A stretch of DNA of 64,000 nucleotides from Martinezella rhizogenes (GTDB lineage Bacteria; Pseudomonadota; Alphaproteobacteria; Rhizobiales; Rhizobiaceae), in the NCBI GenBank assembly GCA_013322215.1, contig JAAMEZ010000036.1, positions 806,001 through 870,000 of the forward strand, written 5' to 3'. Below are positions 16,755 to 25,270 of this stretch, piece after piece. A program made the translations under genes and the position numbers. The notes under the pieces were generated by a model, which saw only the letters and a program-made list of their open reading frames with translations, was not told the origin of the DNA and did no database searches. Every line of letters begins with the position of its first letter. Position 1 is the first letter of the stretch.

Positions 16755-17828
16755 ATGGCCGTGACGCAGAGCACTTCACCCTTGTCACCCGATCACGAAA
16801 CCTTGCAGGCCATGGGCTTTGATCCCGGGCTGCGCCGCAAGTTTGAAGCCGGTATCGAATCCGGCCTGCTGCGCGATCTGCATGTCGTGCTTGCCGCTCG
16901 TTCCGGGCGTGTATGCCTCGAATATTATGGCGTTGGCGCGGACGAAAATTGGGGAGATCCGCTCGGGGATGTCGCCTTCGACGCGGACACGCTGCACGAT
17001 CTTCGTTCTGTCACCAAGAGCATTGCCGGTCTTCTTTATGGCATTGCGCTCGACAGGGGATTGGTATCGTCGCCGGACGCATCCCTTTATGAGCAGTTCC
17101 CAGAATATGGCGATCTCGCCCGAGATCCTGCGCGCTCCAAGATCACGGTCGGTCACGCCCTGACGATGACGCTGGGGATGGAGTGGGACGAGGATCGTCC
17201 CTATACCGACCCGCTAAACAGCGAAATTGCGATGGAGAATGCGCCGGACCGATATCGTTTCGTTCTGGAGCGTCCGATTGTCGCTCAGCCCGGGACGCGT
17301 TGGATTTACTCCGGTGGCAGCGTCGCGCTTGTGGGAGCGATCATCGAGCGCGGCACGGGCAAGCGCTTGCCCGATTTTGCGCGTGAGGTTCTCTTCGAGC
17401 CGCTCGACATCGCGAAATTCTACTGGTCGGCCGGCCATGACGGCGTGGCGTCATCAGCATCTGGTTTGCGCCTCACGGCCCCCGATCTGTTGAAGATCGG
17501 TATGCTTTTCCTTCAGAAGGGCGTGTGGAACGGAAAGAGGATCGTCTCGGAAGAGTGGGTCGCGCAATCCCTCGCGCCGGCAATTTCGACCGGAGACGGT
17601 TTGAGCTATGGCAGATTGTGGTTTTCGGGCGATGCACCGGTGCCGGCGTTTGACGGTCCGCGCCCGTGGTATGCCGGCTTCGGCAATGGTGGGCAAAGGC
17701 TCTGGCTGATGCCTGATGCGGGTATCGCCGCCGTCATCTATTCCGGCAAGTATAATTCATGGGACGCCTGGATAACGCCCACCCGCGTCTGGCGCGAGAT
17801 CATTCTTGCCAACCTCCTGAAAGCGTGA
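16755..17828 (+). CDS. Serine hydrolase, class C beta-lactamase-like family
   Basis: A 357-residue protein of the beta-lactamase/EstB/DD-peptidase superfamily. The nucleophile motif SxxK is SVTK at residues 85-88, and the Tyr of the YxN-type motif is in WIYSGGS near residue 185. The third motif is not KTG; the C-terminal region reads WYAGFGNGGQ, as in esterase-like members. No signal peptide is evident, so it is probably cytoplasmic, with an unknown ester or amide substrate. GGAGG-type sequence (GGAGGAAAGCG) precedes the ATG. The GNAT gene starts 3 bases after its stop, so the two are co-transcribed. Confidence 0.85.
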   Translation: MAVTQSTSPLSPDHETLQAMGFDPGLRRKFEAGIESGLLRDLHVVLAARSGRVCLEYYGVGADENWGDPLGDVAFDADTLHDLRSVTKSIAGLLYGIALDRGLVSSPDASLYEQFPEYGDLARDPARSKITVGHALTMTLGMEWDEDRPYTDPLNSEIAMENAPDRYRFVLERPIVAQPGTRWIYSGGSVALVGAIIERGTGKRLPDFAREVLFEPLDIAKFYWSAGHDGVASSASGLRLTAPDLLKIGMLFLQKGVWNGKRIVSEEWVAQSLAPAISTGDGLSYGRLWFSGDAPVPAFDGPRPWYAGFGNGGQRLWLMPDAGIAAVIYSGKYNSWDAWITPTRVWREIILANLLKA

Positions 17829-17830
17829 CG

Positions 17831-18388
17831 ATGGCGTCTTCAAAAACCGAGTTTCCCGTGCTTCTCACCGAGCGGCTGCGGCTTCGCGAACCGAGCATGG
17901 ATGACCGCGACGACTTCCATGCGCTGATTTCGATTCCGGAGGTCACGCGGTTCTCGAATTGGGTCGATGCGCCGAAGATGGCGCAGATCGAGCGCTCCCT
18001 GCGATGGATGATCAAAATCTTTCCCAAGGGAACGGGTTGCTCATGGATCATCGAGGATCGGGTTTCAGGCCGTTTGCTCGGCGCCATCCGCTTCAACAGC
18101 TTCGACAGGCGTGCTAGGTGTGCCGAGCTCGGATATGAGCTGCATCCCTTCGCCTGGGGCAAGGGGCTGATGAGCGAGGCGGCACGCGCTGTCGTCCGAT
18201 GCGGCTTCGATGATTTCTCGCTGAACCGCATCGAAGCCTGGACATTGCCGGGAAACACGGCCTCCGACCGAGTCCTGGAAAAGGCGGGCTTCCAATATGA
18301 GGGCACGCTGCGGCAGAAGGCGCGATTCAAAGAGGCCTTCCATGATTTCCGCATGTTCGGCTGCCTGGCTGGCGACCAGCAGAGATAG
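17831..18388 (+). CDS. GNAT N-acetyltransferase, RimJ/RimL type
   Basis: A 185-residue acetyltransferase of the Acetyltransf_3 group. It begins with the usual LLTERLRLREPSMDD, has the acetyl-CoA region GYELHPFAWGKGLMSEA (about residues 103-119), and ends with the family pattern NTASDRVLEKAGFQYEG. Substrates of this group are ribosomal protein N-termini, small amines or antibiotics; the sequence does not decide between them. It directly follows the serine hydrolase, and its stop abuts the stop of the convergent AraC-type gene. Confidence 0.88.
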   Translation: MASSKTEFPVLLTERLRLREPSMDDRDDFHALISIPEVTRFSNWVDAPKMAQIERSLRWMIKIFPKGTGCSWIIEDRVSGRLLGAIRFNSFDRRARCAELGYELHPFAWGKGLMSEAARAVVRCGFDDFSLNRIEAWTLPGNTASDRVLEKAGFQYEGTLRQKARFKEAFHDFRMFGCLAGDQQR

Positions 18389-19213
18389 TTATCCGTCAAT
18401 CCCCTGACCGGTTTCATTGGGCGGTGTCGTGGATTGAAAATAGTCCCGAGGCGAGCGGCCGAGCGAGCGCCGGAACATGGCCGAGAAGGCGCTTGAGCTC
18501 TCATAGCCGCAGTCCAGTGCGACGTCGAGAACGCTCCGGCCTTCCGCAAGCAAGGTGAGGGCCTTCAACATGCGTGCCTGCTGCCGCCACCGGCCGAAGC
18601 TCAGTCCCGTTTCGCGCTGAAACAGCCGCATAAGGGTTGCCCGGCTCATATGCAGCCCCTTGGCCGCCTCTTCGATCGAGGTCGTGCTTGCAAGATCGCC
18701 AAGCATGATCTCGCAGAAAGCAGAAAGAGCCGGATGTTTCGGTAGCGGCAGCTTCAGCGGCTGGGCCGGCAGGAAGGTGAGCTCAAGAAGCAGCAGCGGA
18801 ATGACCGCCTCCGCGACCTTCTTGTGATCCGGTTTGTCGACGAGGCCGGCCAGCCGCAGGATGAGCTCGCGCAGAAGCGGGGTGACTTCCACCACCATGC
18901 ACTCTTTCGGCAGGGTGTCCTTGCCTTCGACATCGATCAGCAGCGAACGAAATTGAACGCTCGTATGGCTTGCCGTCACATGCTCAAGGTGCGGCGGCAG
19001 CCAGACCGCGCGGCTTGGCGGTACGACCCAGGTGCCGCTATCCGTGGTCAAGGAGATCACACCGCTGACGGCGTAGAGCAACTGTGCCTGCTTATGGCTG
19101 TGGCGAGAACTGGTGAAGCGACGATCGTCATGTGCGATGACGGCGATGCCTTCAGCGACATCGGTGCCGTGCTGCAGATAGGCTTGATCCTTTTGCGACG
19201 ATGATTGATCCAT
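18389..19213 (-). CDS. AraC-family transcriptional regulator with cupin sensor domain
   Basis: A 274-residue regulator. The N-terminal cupin (about residues 20-110) has SRHSHKQAQLLYAVSG and WVVPPSRAVWLPP. The C-terminal double helix-turn-helix (about 165-262) includes MSRATLMRLFQRETG and the AraC signature ALDCGYESSSAFSAMFRRSLGRSPRDY. The ATG at 19213 is preferred; a GTG nine codons upstream is possible. It is divergent from leuA, but there is no specific reason to link them. The ligand is unknown. Confidence 0.88.
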   Translation of the reverse strand: MDQSSSQKDQAYLQHGTDVAEGIAVIAHDDRRFTSSRHSHKQAQLLYAVSGVISLTTDSGTWVVPPSRAVWLPPHLEHVTASHTSVQFRSLLIDVEGKDTLPKECMVVEVTPLLRELILRLAGLVDKPDHKKVAEAVIPLLLLELTFLPAQPLKLPLPKHPALSAFCEIMLGDLASTTSIEEAAKGLHMSRATLMRLFQRETGLSFGRWRQQARMLKALTLLAEGRSVLDVALDCGYESSSAFSAMFRRSLGRSPRDYFQSTTPPNETGQGIDG

Positions 19214-19333
19214 GCGCGTGAGAATATCAAAATCCCTCACGATAACCTAGAGTTCCGTTCAAACAGGATCTCTCCTCCCGTGTCCGTCCCATCATCCCAC
19301 AATCTGCATCGATCTGATCGGCCGCATCGCGCT

Positions 19334-19441
19334 GCCGCCGCATCGTTGCATGTGCGGGTGAACAACGCAGCTGCGCTCTGCGCACCGACGTCCTTTCAGC
19401 TTTCTGTTGCACTGCGACTTAGCCGCGGTCGTCGGGCCTGA
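19334..19441 (+). CDS. Possible leucine leader peptide upstream of leuA
   Basis: An open frame passes through this gap and ends at TGA 19439-19441 inside the stem-loop before leuA. From the GTG codons near 19350 it would encode about 29 residues with leucines clustered near the end (ALC, FQLSVALRLS). That is the layout of an attenuator leader peptide, and transcription attenuation of leu genes is known in proteobacteria. There is no convincing ribosome-binding site, and the true start is uncertain, so the coordinates are approximate. Confidence 0.25.
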   Translation, partial: AAASLHVRVNNAAALCAPTSFQLSVALRLSRGRRA

Positions 19442-19458
19442 CGGCATCCCGGCGACCG
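19426..19458 (+). promoter_or_regulatory. Stem-loop in the leuA leader
   Basis: An 11-base stem (CGGTCGTCGGG 19426-19436, CCCGGCGACCG 19448-19458, one G-U pair on the + strand) with an 11-base loop, 54 bases before the leuA ATG. A CGTTTTCC stretch follows after about 13 bases, a poor T run. It could be an attenuator hairpin or a translational block. Confidence 0.45.
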
Positions 19459-19511
19459 TAGGCTGCTGTCCGCGTTTTCCCCGAATTTACCGACATGCAA
19501 CGGAACGGATC

Positions 19512-21185
19512 ATGCTGAAGAATCCCGAAACCAAATATCGCCCTTTCATCTCGCCCGTCGAATTGCCGGATCGGCAATGGCCGAACAAACGCCTCGCCAA
19601 GGCACCGCGCTGGCTTTCCACGGATCTGCGCGACGGCAACCAGGCGCTTGCCAATCCCATGGATGTCGAGCGCAAGCTGCGCTTCTACGACATGCTGCTT
19701 GCATCCGGATTCAAGGAGATCGAGGTCGCCTTTCCCTCAGCCTCGCAGATCGAGTTTGATTTCGTGCGTGCGCTGATCGAGGAGGAGCGCATTCCCGAGG
19801 ATGTGACGATCCAGGTGCTCACCCAGTCGCGTGCCGATCTCATCGCCCGCACCTTCGAATCCCTCAACGGTGCCCGCAAAGCGATCGTCCACCTCTACAA
19901 TGCCACGGCACCGCTCTTTCGCCGCGTCGTCTTCGGTATGGAACGGCACGAGATCGTCGACCTCGCGATCCGTGGCGTTACCACAATGCTGCAAAAAAGC
20001 TTGAAGCAGCCGGAAACCGACTGGACCTTCGAATACTCGCCGGAAACCTTCTGCTTCACCGAGCCGGATTTCGCGCTCGAAATCTGCGAGCGTGTGCTCG
20101 ATGTCTGGCAGCCGACTGCGGAGCGTCCCGCCATCCTCAACCTGCCGGCAACGGTGGAAGTGGCGATGCCCAACGTCTATGCCGACCAGATCGAATGGTT
20201 CTGCCGCCATATTTCGCGTCGCGACGCCGTCGTCATTAGCGTCCATCCCCACAATGATCGTGGGACGGCAGTGGCCTCGGCCGAACAGGCGCTGCTGGCC
20301 GGCGCCGATCGTGTCGAAGGTTGCCTTTTTGGCAATGGCGAGCGCACCGGCAATGTCGATCTGGTGACGCTGGCCCTGAACCTCTATACGCAGGGCATCG
20401 ATCCCGAGCTGACCTTTCCGTCGATCCGCGATGTCGTGAAGACGGTGGAGTATTGCAACGGCCTGCCCATCCATCCGCGCCACCCTTACGCGGGCGAACT
20501 CGTGCATACGGCCTTTTCCGGTTCGCATCAGGATGCCATCCGCAAGGGATTTGCCGCGCATGAGCGACGCAATGACGGTGTCTGGGAAATGCCCTACCTG
20601 CCGGTCGATCCCGCCGATATCGGCGAGAGCTACGAGGCCGTCATCCGCGTCAACAGCCAGTCGGGCAAGGGTGGTGTCGTCTGGGTGATCGAGCAGGACA
20701 GGGGCCTGAAGCTGCCGCGCGCCATGCAGGTCGATTTCAGCAAACGGGTGCAGCTCCTTGCCGATGAAACCAAGCGCGAACTGACGGCCGGGGATATCTG
20801 GAAGGTCTTCGTCCACGCCTATCACGTCGATGATGGTAAGTTCTTCGCGCTGGTCGATTACGAAGGCGGCTTCCGCAGGAGTGCGGGTGCGGAGCGCATT
20901 TTCACCGGCCGGATTCGCCATGGCAACCAGGATGTTGCCGTCAGCGGCCGCGGCAACGGGCTCGTCTCGGCAGTGCATGCTGCGATTGCCGAAGCCTTCG
21001 GGGTGGAGCTGAGCGTCATGGACTATCAGGAGCATGCACTGCGTCGCGGCAGCGATGCAAAAGCGGCCGCCTATCTGCAATGCGTCCGACCGGACGGATC
21101 GCAGGTCTTCGGTGTCGGTATCGATGACGACGTTGCAACCGCAACCGTCAAGGCGGTCTTAAGCGCCGCAAGTGCGGCTGGCTGA
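19512..21185 (+). CDS. leuA: 2-isopropylmalate synthase
   Basis: A 557-residue enzyme for the first committed step of leucine synthesis: acetyl-CoA plus 2-oxoisovalerate gives 2-isopropylmalate. The catalytic barrel opens with STDLRDGNQALANPM (metal-binding Asp and catalytic Arg). The metal-binding HPHNDRGTAVA and the GCLFGNGERTGNVDL signature are present. The C-terminal regulatory domain (about residues 430-557), for leucine feedback, is complete. This is the longer LeuA type found in alphaproteobacteria and actinobacteria. The gene is monocistronic, with a structured leader upstream and a hairpin after the stop. Confidence 0.96.
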   Translation: MLKNPETKYRPFISPVELPDRQWPNKRLAKAPRWLSTDLRDGNQALANPMDVERKLRFYDMLLASGFKEIEVAFPSASQIEFDFVRALIEEERIPEDVTIQVLTQSRADLIARTFESLNGARKAIVHLYNATAPLFRRVVFGMERHEIVDLAIRGVTTMLQKSLKQPETDWTFEYSPETFCFTEPDFALEICERVLDVWQPTAERPAILNLPATVEVAMPNVYADQIEWFCRHISRRDAVVISVHPHNDRGTAVASAEQALLAGADRVEGCLFGNGERTGNVDLVTLALNLYTQGIDPELTFPSIRDVVKTVEYCNGLPIHPRHPYAGELVHTAFSGSHQDAIRKGFAAHERRNDGVWEMPYLPVDPADIGESYEAVIRVNSQSGKGGVVWVIEQDRGLKLPRAMQVDFSKRVQLLADETKRELTAGDIWKVFVHAYHVDDGKFFALVDYEGGFRRSAGAERIFTGRIRHGNQDVAVSGRGNGLVSAVHAAIAEAFGVELSVMDYQEHALRRGSDAKAAAYLQCVRPDGSQVFGVGIDDDVATATVKAVLSAASAAG

Positions 21186-21207
21186 CGATCGTGCGTTCCG
21201 CTCGTGC

Positions 21208-21230
21208 TATCGGCCGCAAATCGGCCGGTA
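21208..21230. terminator. Hairpin between leuA and the convergent dehydrogenase-like gene
   Basis: A 9-base stem (TATCGGCCG / CGGCCGGTA, one G-U) with a 5-base loop lies in the 78-base convergent gap. No T run follows on either strand, so termination is only inferred from its position. Confidence 0.4.
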
Positions 21231-21263
21231 GCTGCTGGCTTGAGGCGGGGAAGCCGGATCGGA

Positions 21264-22928
21264 TCATTCGATTGGCTGTAGCCAGCCTCGATAATGGACG
21301 ACGAGGCCGATGAACGGCAGGGCGATCGGTACGTCGAACTGGAAGCGATCATCCTCCGCCCATTCAAGGGCGACGCTTCGGGGCGCCAGAAAGAGCGGCA
21401 GCGGAATGCGCAGGAACGACCAGTGCCGCATCTCCATGCTGAGCCCGTTGCCGCGCATGGGAAGAGCAAACGAAAAGCGGAAGGGACCGAAGCGTTCGAC
21501 GAGGTGGCCATTCTCTTCGTTCAAATGGCTGAGAAAGCGCTGGCCGGAAAAGTCCCGCGTCCATTGTTCGACGCCATCGCATTCCTCAAAGGACACATGC
21601 AGCGCGTGCTTCCCGGCTGCGGGAAAGCCGAATACTTTCGCGACCAGCCGGGCAAGGGGTGAGTGCCCGCGGGTGACGACTGCCTCGCCCTTGGCGCCGC
21701 CATCGCCGAAGACGTCGTGCATGGCGCGCACAGGATCGGAAAGGTGCGCGAATGCGGAGCCCATGACGCGCTGGTAAAGCGGCGTGTAGGGTGCTTCCGT
21801 CCTTTCCTCGCTGATTGCCAGATCGCGAAACAATGTCCGGAAATCCTCCAGCGACAGGAGTCCGCCCGCATGACGGGCACCGGGCGAAAGGTGGCCGTCG
21901 CGCGAGGCACGCGCCAGCAGTTGCGCCGGAAGAGTGGGGATTTCCACACCATCGCCATTTTCGGCCATCAGGATCCAGCGGCGGGCTCGCATCGTGCTCT
22001 GGCAGATCCCTTTCACTTCGATCGTGAAGGCCGAGCGTGCTGTGCCAAGCCGTGCCGTCACGCCCTGTAGCGGCAGCAGAAAGCGGCTGATCTTTCTGAG
22101 CGATGTCAGCCAACCCCAGGCGACCGGCCAGGACAGCAGCCAGAGTGCCAGCGTCTGAAACGCAAACTCGGGTCCGGCCCGGAAGATGACGCTGGGCCGT
22201 TCGGCAAAGCCATCAACCAGCAGGTCGTGATCCGGCACGTCGGCAAGCGCCACCAGCCGGCGCAGAGGGCGATGGCCGGAGACCGCATAGGTTTCGCGTT
22301 TCAGCATGTGCCAGCCGGTCGAATCCTGCCAGCGCCGGCCGCGCCAGAGCCGCACCGGTTTGCCGACATAACTCAGGATCGCCGATGCGACCGAGGCGCC
22401 TGCGGTCGCGCGATTGGAGGCGCTGATTGACATTTCTATCGAACGAACCTCCTCCATGTCCTTGACAAGGTCCGCAACGACGGCGCCGGAGAGTGCCGGC
22501 ACGCTCGACGCACCCGAGATGACGGTGACGCCGGCAGTCTTTGCCTGTCCGTCAAGCGAGCCGATTGCGCCGGCGAAATCGCGCGCATCGGCAAGATCGA
22601 TGTAGTGGACGCCGGCCTTTATGCAGGCTCGCGGCACTCTGTCGTCACTATGCTGAAAGGGGCCTGCCGCATCGATGAGCAGAAAGGGCTGATACTTGCC
22701 GAGGATCTCCGCGATGTCACCATTTCGATCGGCTTGCAGCGCAATCGCATTTGGCAATCGAGCGGCGAGTACCTTTGCAGCTTCAAGATTGCGTCCGGCG
22801 ACCAGAACCTCGAAACCGTCGCCGGCAAGGCGCCGCGACAGCCGCGCGCCGAACCCGCCATAGCCACCGAGAACGAGGATTTTTTTCAAAGGATGCGGCT
22901 CGCCTGCTCTGGTGTCGGCAGCCAGCAT
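21264..22928 (-). CDS. Saccharopine dehydrogenase-like NAD(P)-binding protein with DUF4166
   Basis: A 554-residue two-domain protein. The N-terminal Rossmann domain starts KKILVLGGYGGFGARLSRRL and resembles saccharopine dehydrogenase/trans-acting enoyl reductase folds. The C-terminal region (about residues 375-550) is DUF4166. The reaction is unknown; similar proteins occur with lipid or polyketide functions. The ATG at 22928 overlaps the preceding DCC gene by 43 bases; a TTG at 22889 that overlaps the DCC stop (TTGA) is an equally reasonable start. Either way the two genes form an operon. Confidence 0.85.
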   Translation of the reverse strand: MLAADTRAGEPHPLKKILVLGGYGGFGARLSRRLAGDGFEVLVAGRNLEAAKVLAARLPNAIALQADRNGDIAEILGKYQPFLLIDAAGPFQHSDDRVPRACIKAGVHYIDLADARDFAGAIGSLDGQAKTAGVTVISGASSVPALSGAVVADLVKDMEEVRSIEMSISASNRATAGASVASAILSYVGKPVRLWRGRRWQDSTGWHMLKRETYAVSGHRPLRRLVALADVPDHDLLVDGFAERPSVIFRAGPEFAFQTLALWLLSWPVAWGWLTSLRKISRFLLPLQGVTARLGTARSAFTIEVKGICQSTMRARRWILMAENGDGVEIPTLPAQLLARASRDGHLSPGARHAGGLLSLEDFRTLFRDLAISEERTEAPYTPLYQRVMGSAFAHLSDPVRAMHDVFGDGGAKGEAVVTRGHSPLARLVAKVFGFPAAGKHALHVSFEECDGVEQWTRDFSGQRFLSHLNEENGHLVERFGPFRFSFALPMRGNGLSMEMRHWSFLRIPLPLFLAPRSVALEWAEDDRFQFDVPIALPFIGLVVHYRGWLQPIE

Positions 22929-23305
22929 GTTTCCCGCTTGCCGAAGATGCGATAGCGATTGCGCGCAAGCCAGTGATAGATCGGATTGCGCAGCAGACGG
23001 GGCACGATGCGCAGCACGGAAATCGCCTTCCAAGGCCAGCCGAGGCCGGCATAGATGGCAAGCACCGCGTCGCTGTCGCGTAGCACGATTGTGCCGTCCA
23101 CGATGATGAGGCTGTCCGGATCGGCTGGGTCCATGCCGCAGCGGCGATAGAGGTCGATGCCGGTTTCATTCTGCATGGAGGCAAGACGAAAACGGCCAAG
23201 ATGGTCATGGCGCAGCACGAACTGGGCGTTGGCGGTACACAGGACGCACATGGCGTCGAAGACGATGATCGGCCCTTGATAGTCGCTGATAGTGCTTTTG
23301 CTCAT
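22886..23305 (-). CDS. DCC-family (YuxK-like) thiol-disulfide oxidoreductase
   Basis: A 139-residue thioredoxin-like protein. The family-defining Cys motif is in VFDAMCVLCTANAQFVL, within the first 30 residues. The rest follows the DUF393 pattern with LYRRCGMDPADPDSLIIVDG and a C-terminal LARNRYRIFGKRE. The redox partner is unknown. It is the first gene of a two-gene unit with the DUF4166 protein, and the reading frames overlap. Confidence 0.88.
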   Translation of the reverse strand: MSKSTISDYQGPIIVFDAMCVLCTANAQFVLRHDHLGRFRLASMQNETGIDLYRRCGMDPADPDSLIIVDGTIVLRDSDAVLAIYAGLGWPWKAISVLRIVPRLLRNPIYHWLARNRYRIFGKRETCWLPTPEQASRIL

Positions 23306-23535
23306 GCTGGCGGCGTTGTTTTCCGTAAACCGGTCTGGCCGAAGTTTTGACCGGTTGCATTGCCGCCGTCAATTGCGCGTTTCTATGGGCTGTCATGCCA
23401 AACTGATAAAAGACCGAGAGCTTTGCAGGGCAGGGCCAGGCTGCGGATGGATCGAGGGAAGAATGCCGATTAATCTATCGGCTGGCACGCGGCCCGATCC
23501 CCAAGATCGGACCGCGCACATCGCTGAAGAATGGC

Positions 23536-23790
23536 TTAGCGATAACGCCAGCCACCATGCCACCACTCGCGATGCACCCAATAGCGACGCCCATCCCAGT
23601 AACCACGGCCGGGATAGAAGATGCCGACAGCCGGGCCGGCGGGCACGACGACCACCGGCCGCCCGTTCGGACGGCAATAGCCGTAGGGGCCGCGATGAAA
23701 GCCGATACCGCATCCGTCGCGAGCCTCGGCTGGCGAGATGGCAACGAAACAGGCGACCGCGGCAAAAGCCAGCAAAATGATCTTTTTCAT
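23536..23790 (-). CDS. Small exported GCG_CRPN-type protein
   Basis: An 84-residue protein with a clear signal peptide (KKIILLAFAAVACFVAISPAEA) and the motif GCGIGFHRGPYGYCRPN, the GCG_CRPN prefix found in short exported proteins of rhizobia. The C-terminal half is rich in Gly, Tyr, Trp and Arg (GYWDGRRYW, HGGWRYR). It is likely secreted or periplasmic, of unknown role. A 230-base gap without genes separates it from the DCC gene upstream in coordinates. Confidence 0.85.
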   Translation of the reverse strand: MKKIILLAFAAVACFVAISPAEARDGCGIGFHRGPYGYCRPNGRPVVVVPAGPAVGIFYPGRGYWDGRRYWVHREWWHGGWRYR

Positions 23791-23964
23791 GATGTCCTCA
23801 TTCGTCCTTGAAGAGCTTTAAGCTGTTATCCCTTCAGCGCTTAAACGGGGACGAGAGGCAAATCCGTCGCTGGATAGCGATGATTTTGTATCCGGATACG
23901 AAAGGCCGACATCAGCAGCGCCGAAGCAGGCAGGCAATACAGGAGAACTATATTCGCCCCGGGA

Positions 23965-24906
23965 TCAGGATCGAATTTCAAAGGCTCGGGATGCGAGGCG
24001 AGCCTGCGATGGGCACGATTTTGCTGCAGGCACCGTTTTCTTGCCGATGATCGGCATACGGCGGATCAAAGCGCGCAGCACGGCCAGAATTGCCTTGTAT
24101 TGCTCCCCAGGGCACAGGCGACCGCTGGTATCATAGGCAAACAAGAGACGCCGCCGTGCGAATGCATGCGCCAGCCACAGGGCAAAAGCGACGCCGACCC
24201 CCCAGCCCATCAGCGTGTCGCTTGCCCAATGCGCGCCGACCCATTGCCGCGACAGGCAGATCAGGACGCCGATAGGCATGAAGACAGGGCGAAGGCGAGG
24301 AAAGACGAGCGCCAGCGACATCGCCATGGCGCCGGCCGTTGCCGAATGTCCGGAGGGAAAGGAGGCGAAGTCGGCGTGGAAGGCGAAGGGTCGGAATGAG
24401 AAGGCGCCATTCGTATCCAGAAGTTCCGGCCTGGCGCGGCCGATAATGTTCTTGGCGAGCGAATCGACAATGCCGCCGCCGGCGACTGCCAGGAAGATGA
24501 AAGCGGCGGCGGTGGCGATGAGATCTGCCCCCGTTCGCATGGATTTCCGCAGCTTGTGTGCGGGCGCGAGGATTGCAAATATCAGCAGTGCACCACTGAA
24601 TGAGAGTACCAAAAGCCCGGTGCCGAGGCTACTGATCCACTTCGCCGTCCCACGCAACTGCGAGGGAAACGACTTCATCCAGATGCCCAAGGGATAATCG
24701 GCCGTCCACATGACGAGCAATGACAAGGCGAGGAAGATGGCGATGATAACGATCGGGCGCTCGAGAAATGCGCGATTCGCAGGAGGTTTAATGGTCGGGG
24801 TGCGGAAAAAGCAGTGAAGGCCGCCAGCCATGCGCCTGCGACCGGTGTCGGCGGAACGCCCCAGCATTTCTTTTATGGCCTCTCGGCCTCGCTGCCATGC
24901 CTGCAT
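23965..24906 (-). CDS. PAP2-family membrane phosphatase
   Basis: A 313-residue protein with about six membrane helices. All three phosphatase motifs are present: KNIIGRARP (motif 1), PSGHS (motif 2) and SRQWVGAHWASD (motif 3). It should remove phosphate from a lipid substrate such as undecaprenyl diphosphate, phosphatidate or a lipid A phosphate on the periplasmic side. The N-terminal 40 residues and the basic C-terminal 70 residues extend beyond the core. A start at the internal Met near residue 26 is possible. Confidence 0.88.
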   Translation of the reverse strand: MQAWQRGREAIKEMLGRSADTGRRRMAGGLHCFFRTPTIKPPANRAFLERPIVIIAIFLALSLLVMWTADYPLGIWMKSFPSQLRGTAKWISSLGTGLLVLSFSGALLIFAILAPAHKLRKSMRTGADLIATAAAFIFLAVAGGGIVDSLAKNIIGRARPELLDTNGAFSFRPFAFHADFASFPSGHSATAGAMAMSLALVFPRLRPVFMPIGVLICLSRQWVGAHWASDTLMGWGVGVAFALWLAHAFARRRLLFAYDTSGRLCPGEQYKAILAVLRALIRRMPIIGKKTVPAAKSCPSQARLASRAFEIRS

Positions 24907-25270
24907 AAAGCCGACTTTCCATTGCTGTCGCTACAGCCGCTCGTGGAGCTGGGCTCACCAATCGCCTTCCGCTCCGTTTTCCCTTGGAAAAAGCTGCTAC
25001 AGCAACACGCTGACAGCCGCCTGAAAGGTCGCGATTGGCGGGTCAGATCTCGGTTGTTTGGATGACAAGCAACAATACCCGATATCTGCCAGTCGGCTTC
25101 GATTGTCGAAATGTGCAGTTATGGCTGAAGACAGGCGTCGCGTTGAAAAAAACTGTGCCGCCAACAAGGTAGCCGCTCAATCCCGCAATCTTGGACGAAA
25201 GCCGCCGGGAGGATTGCGTCAATGGCCTTTTTTAGCGACAATTAGCGCAGCGTTCGGTGGGAGGAGCCAA
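24907..25270. other. Intergenic region without recognisable gene
   Basis: This 364-base divergent gap lies between the PAP2 gene and the GAF-Fis regulator. The frame of the regulator stays open through most of it, but the translation is Arg/Ser-rich without family resemblance, and a strong GGGAGGAG site marks the regulator start at 25271. No clear operator is seen. Confidence 0.5.
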
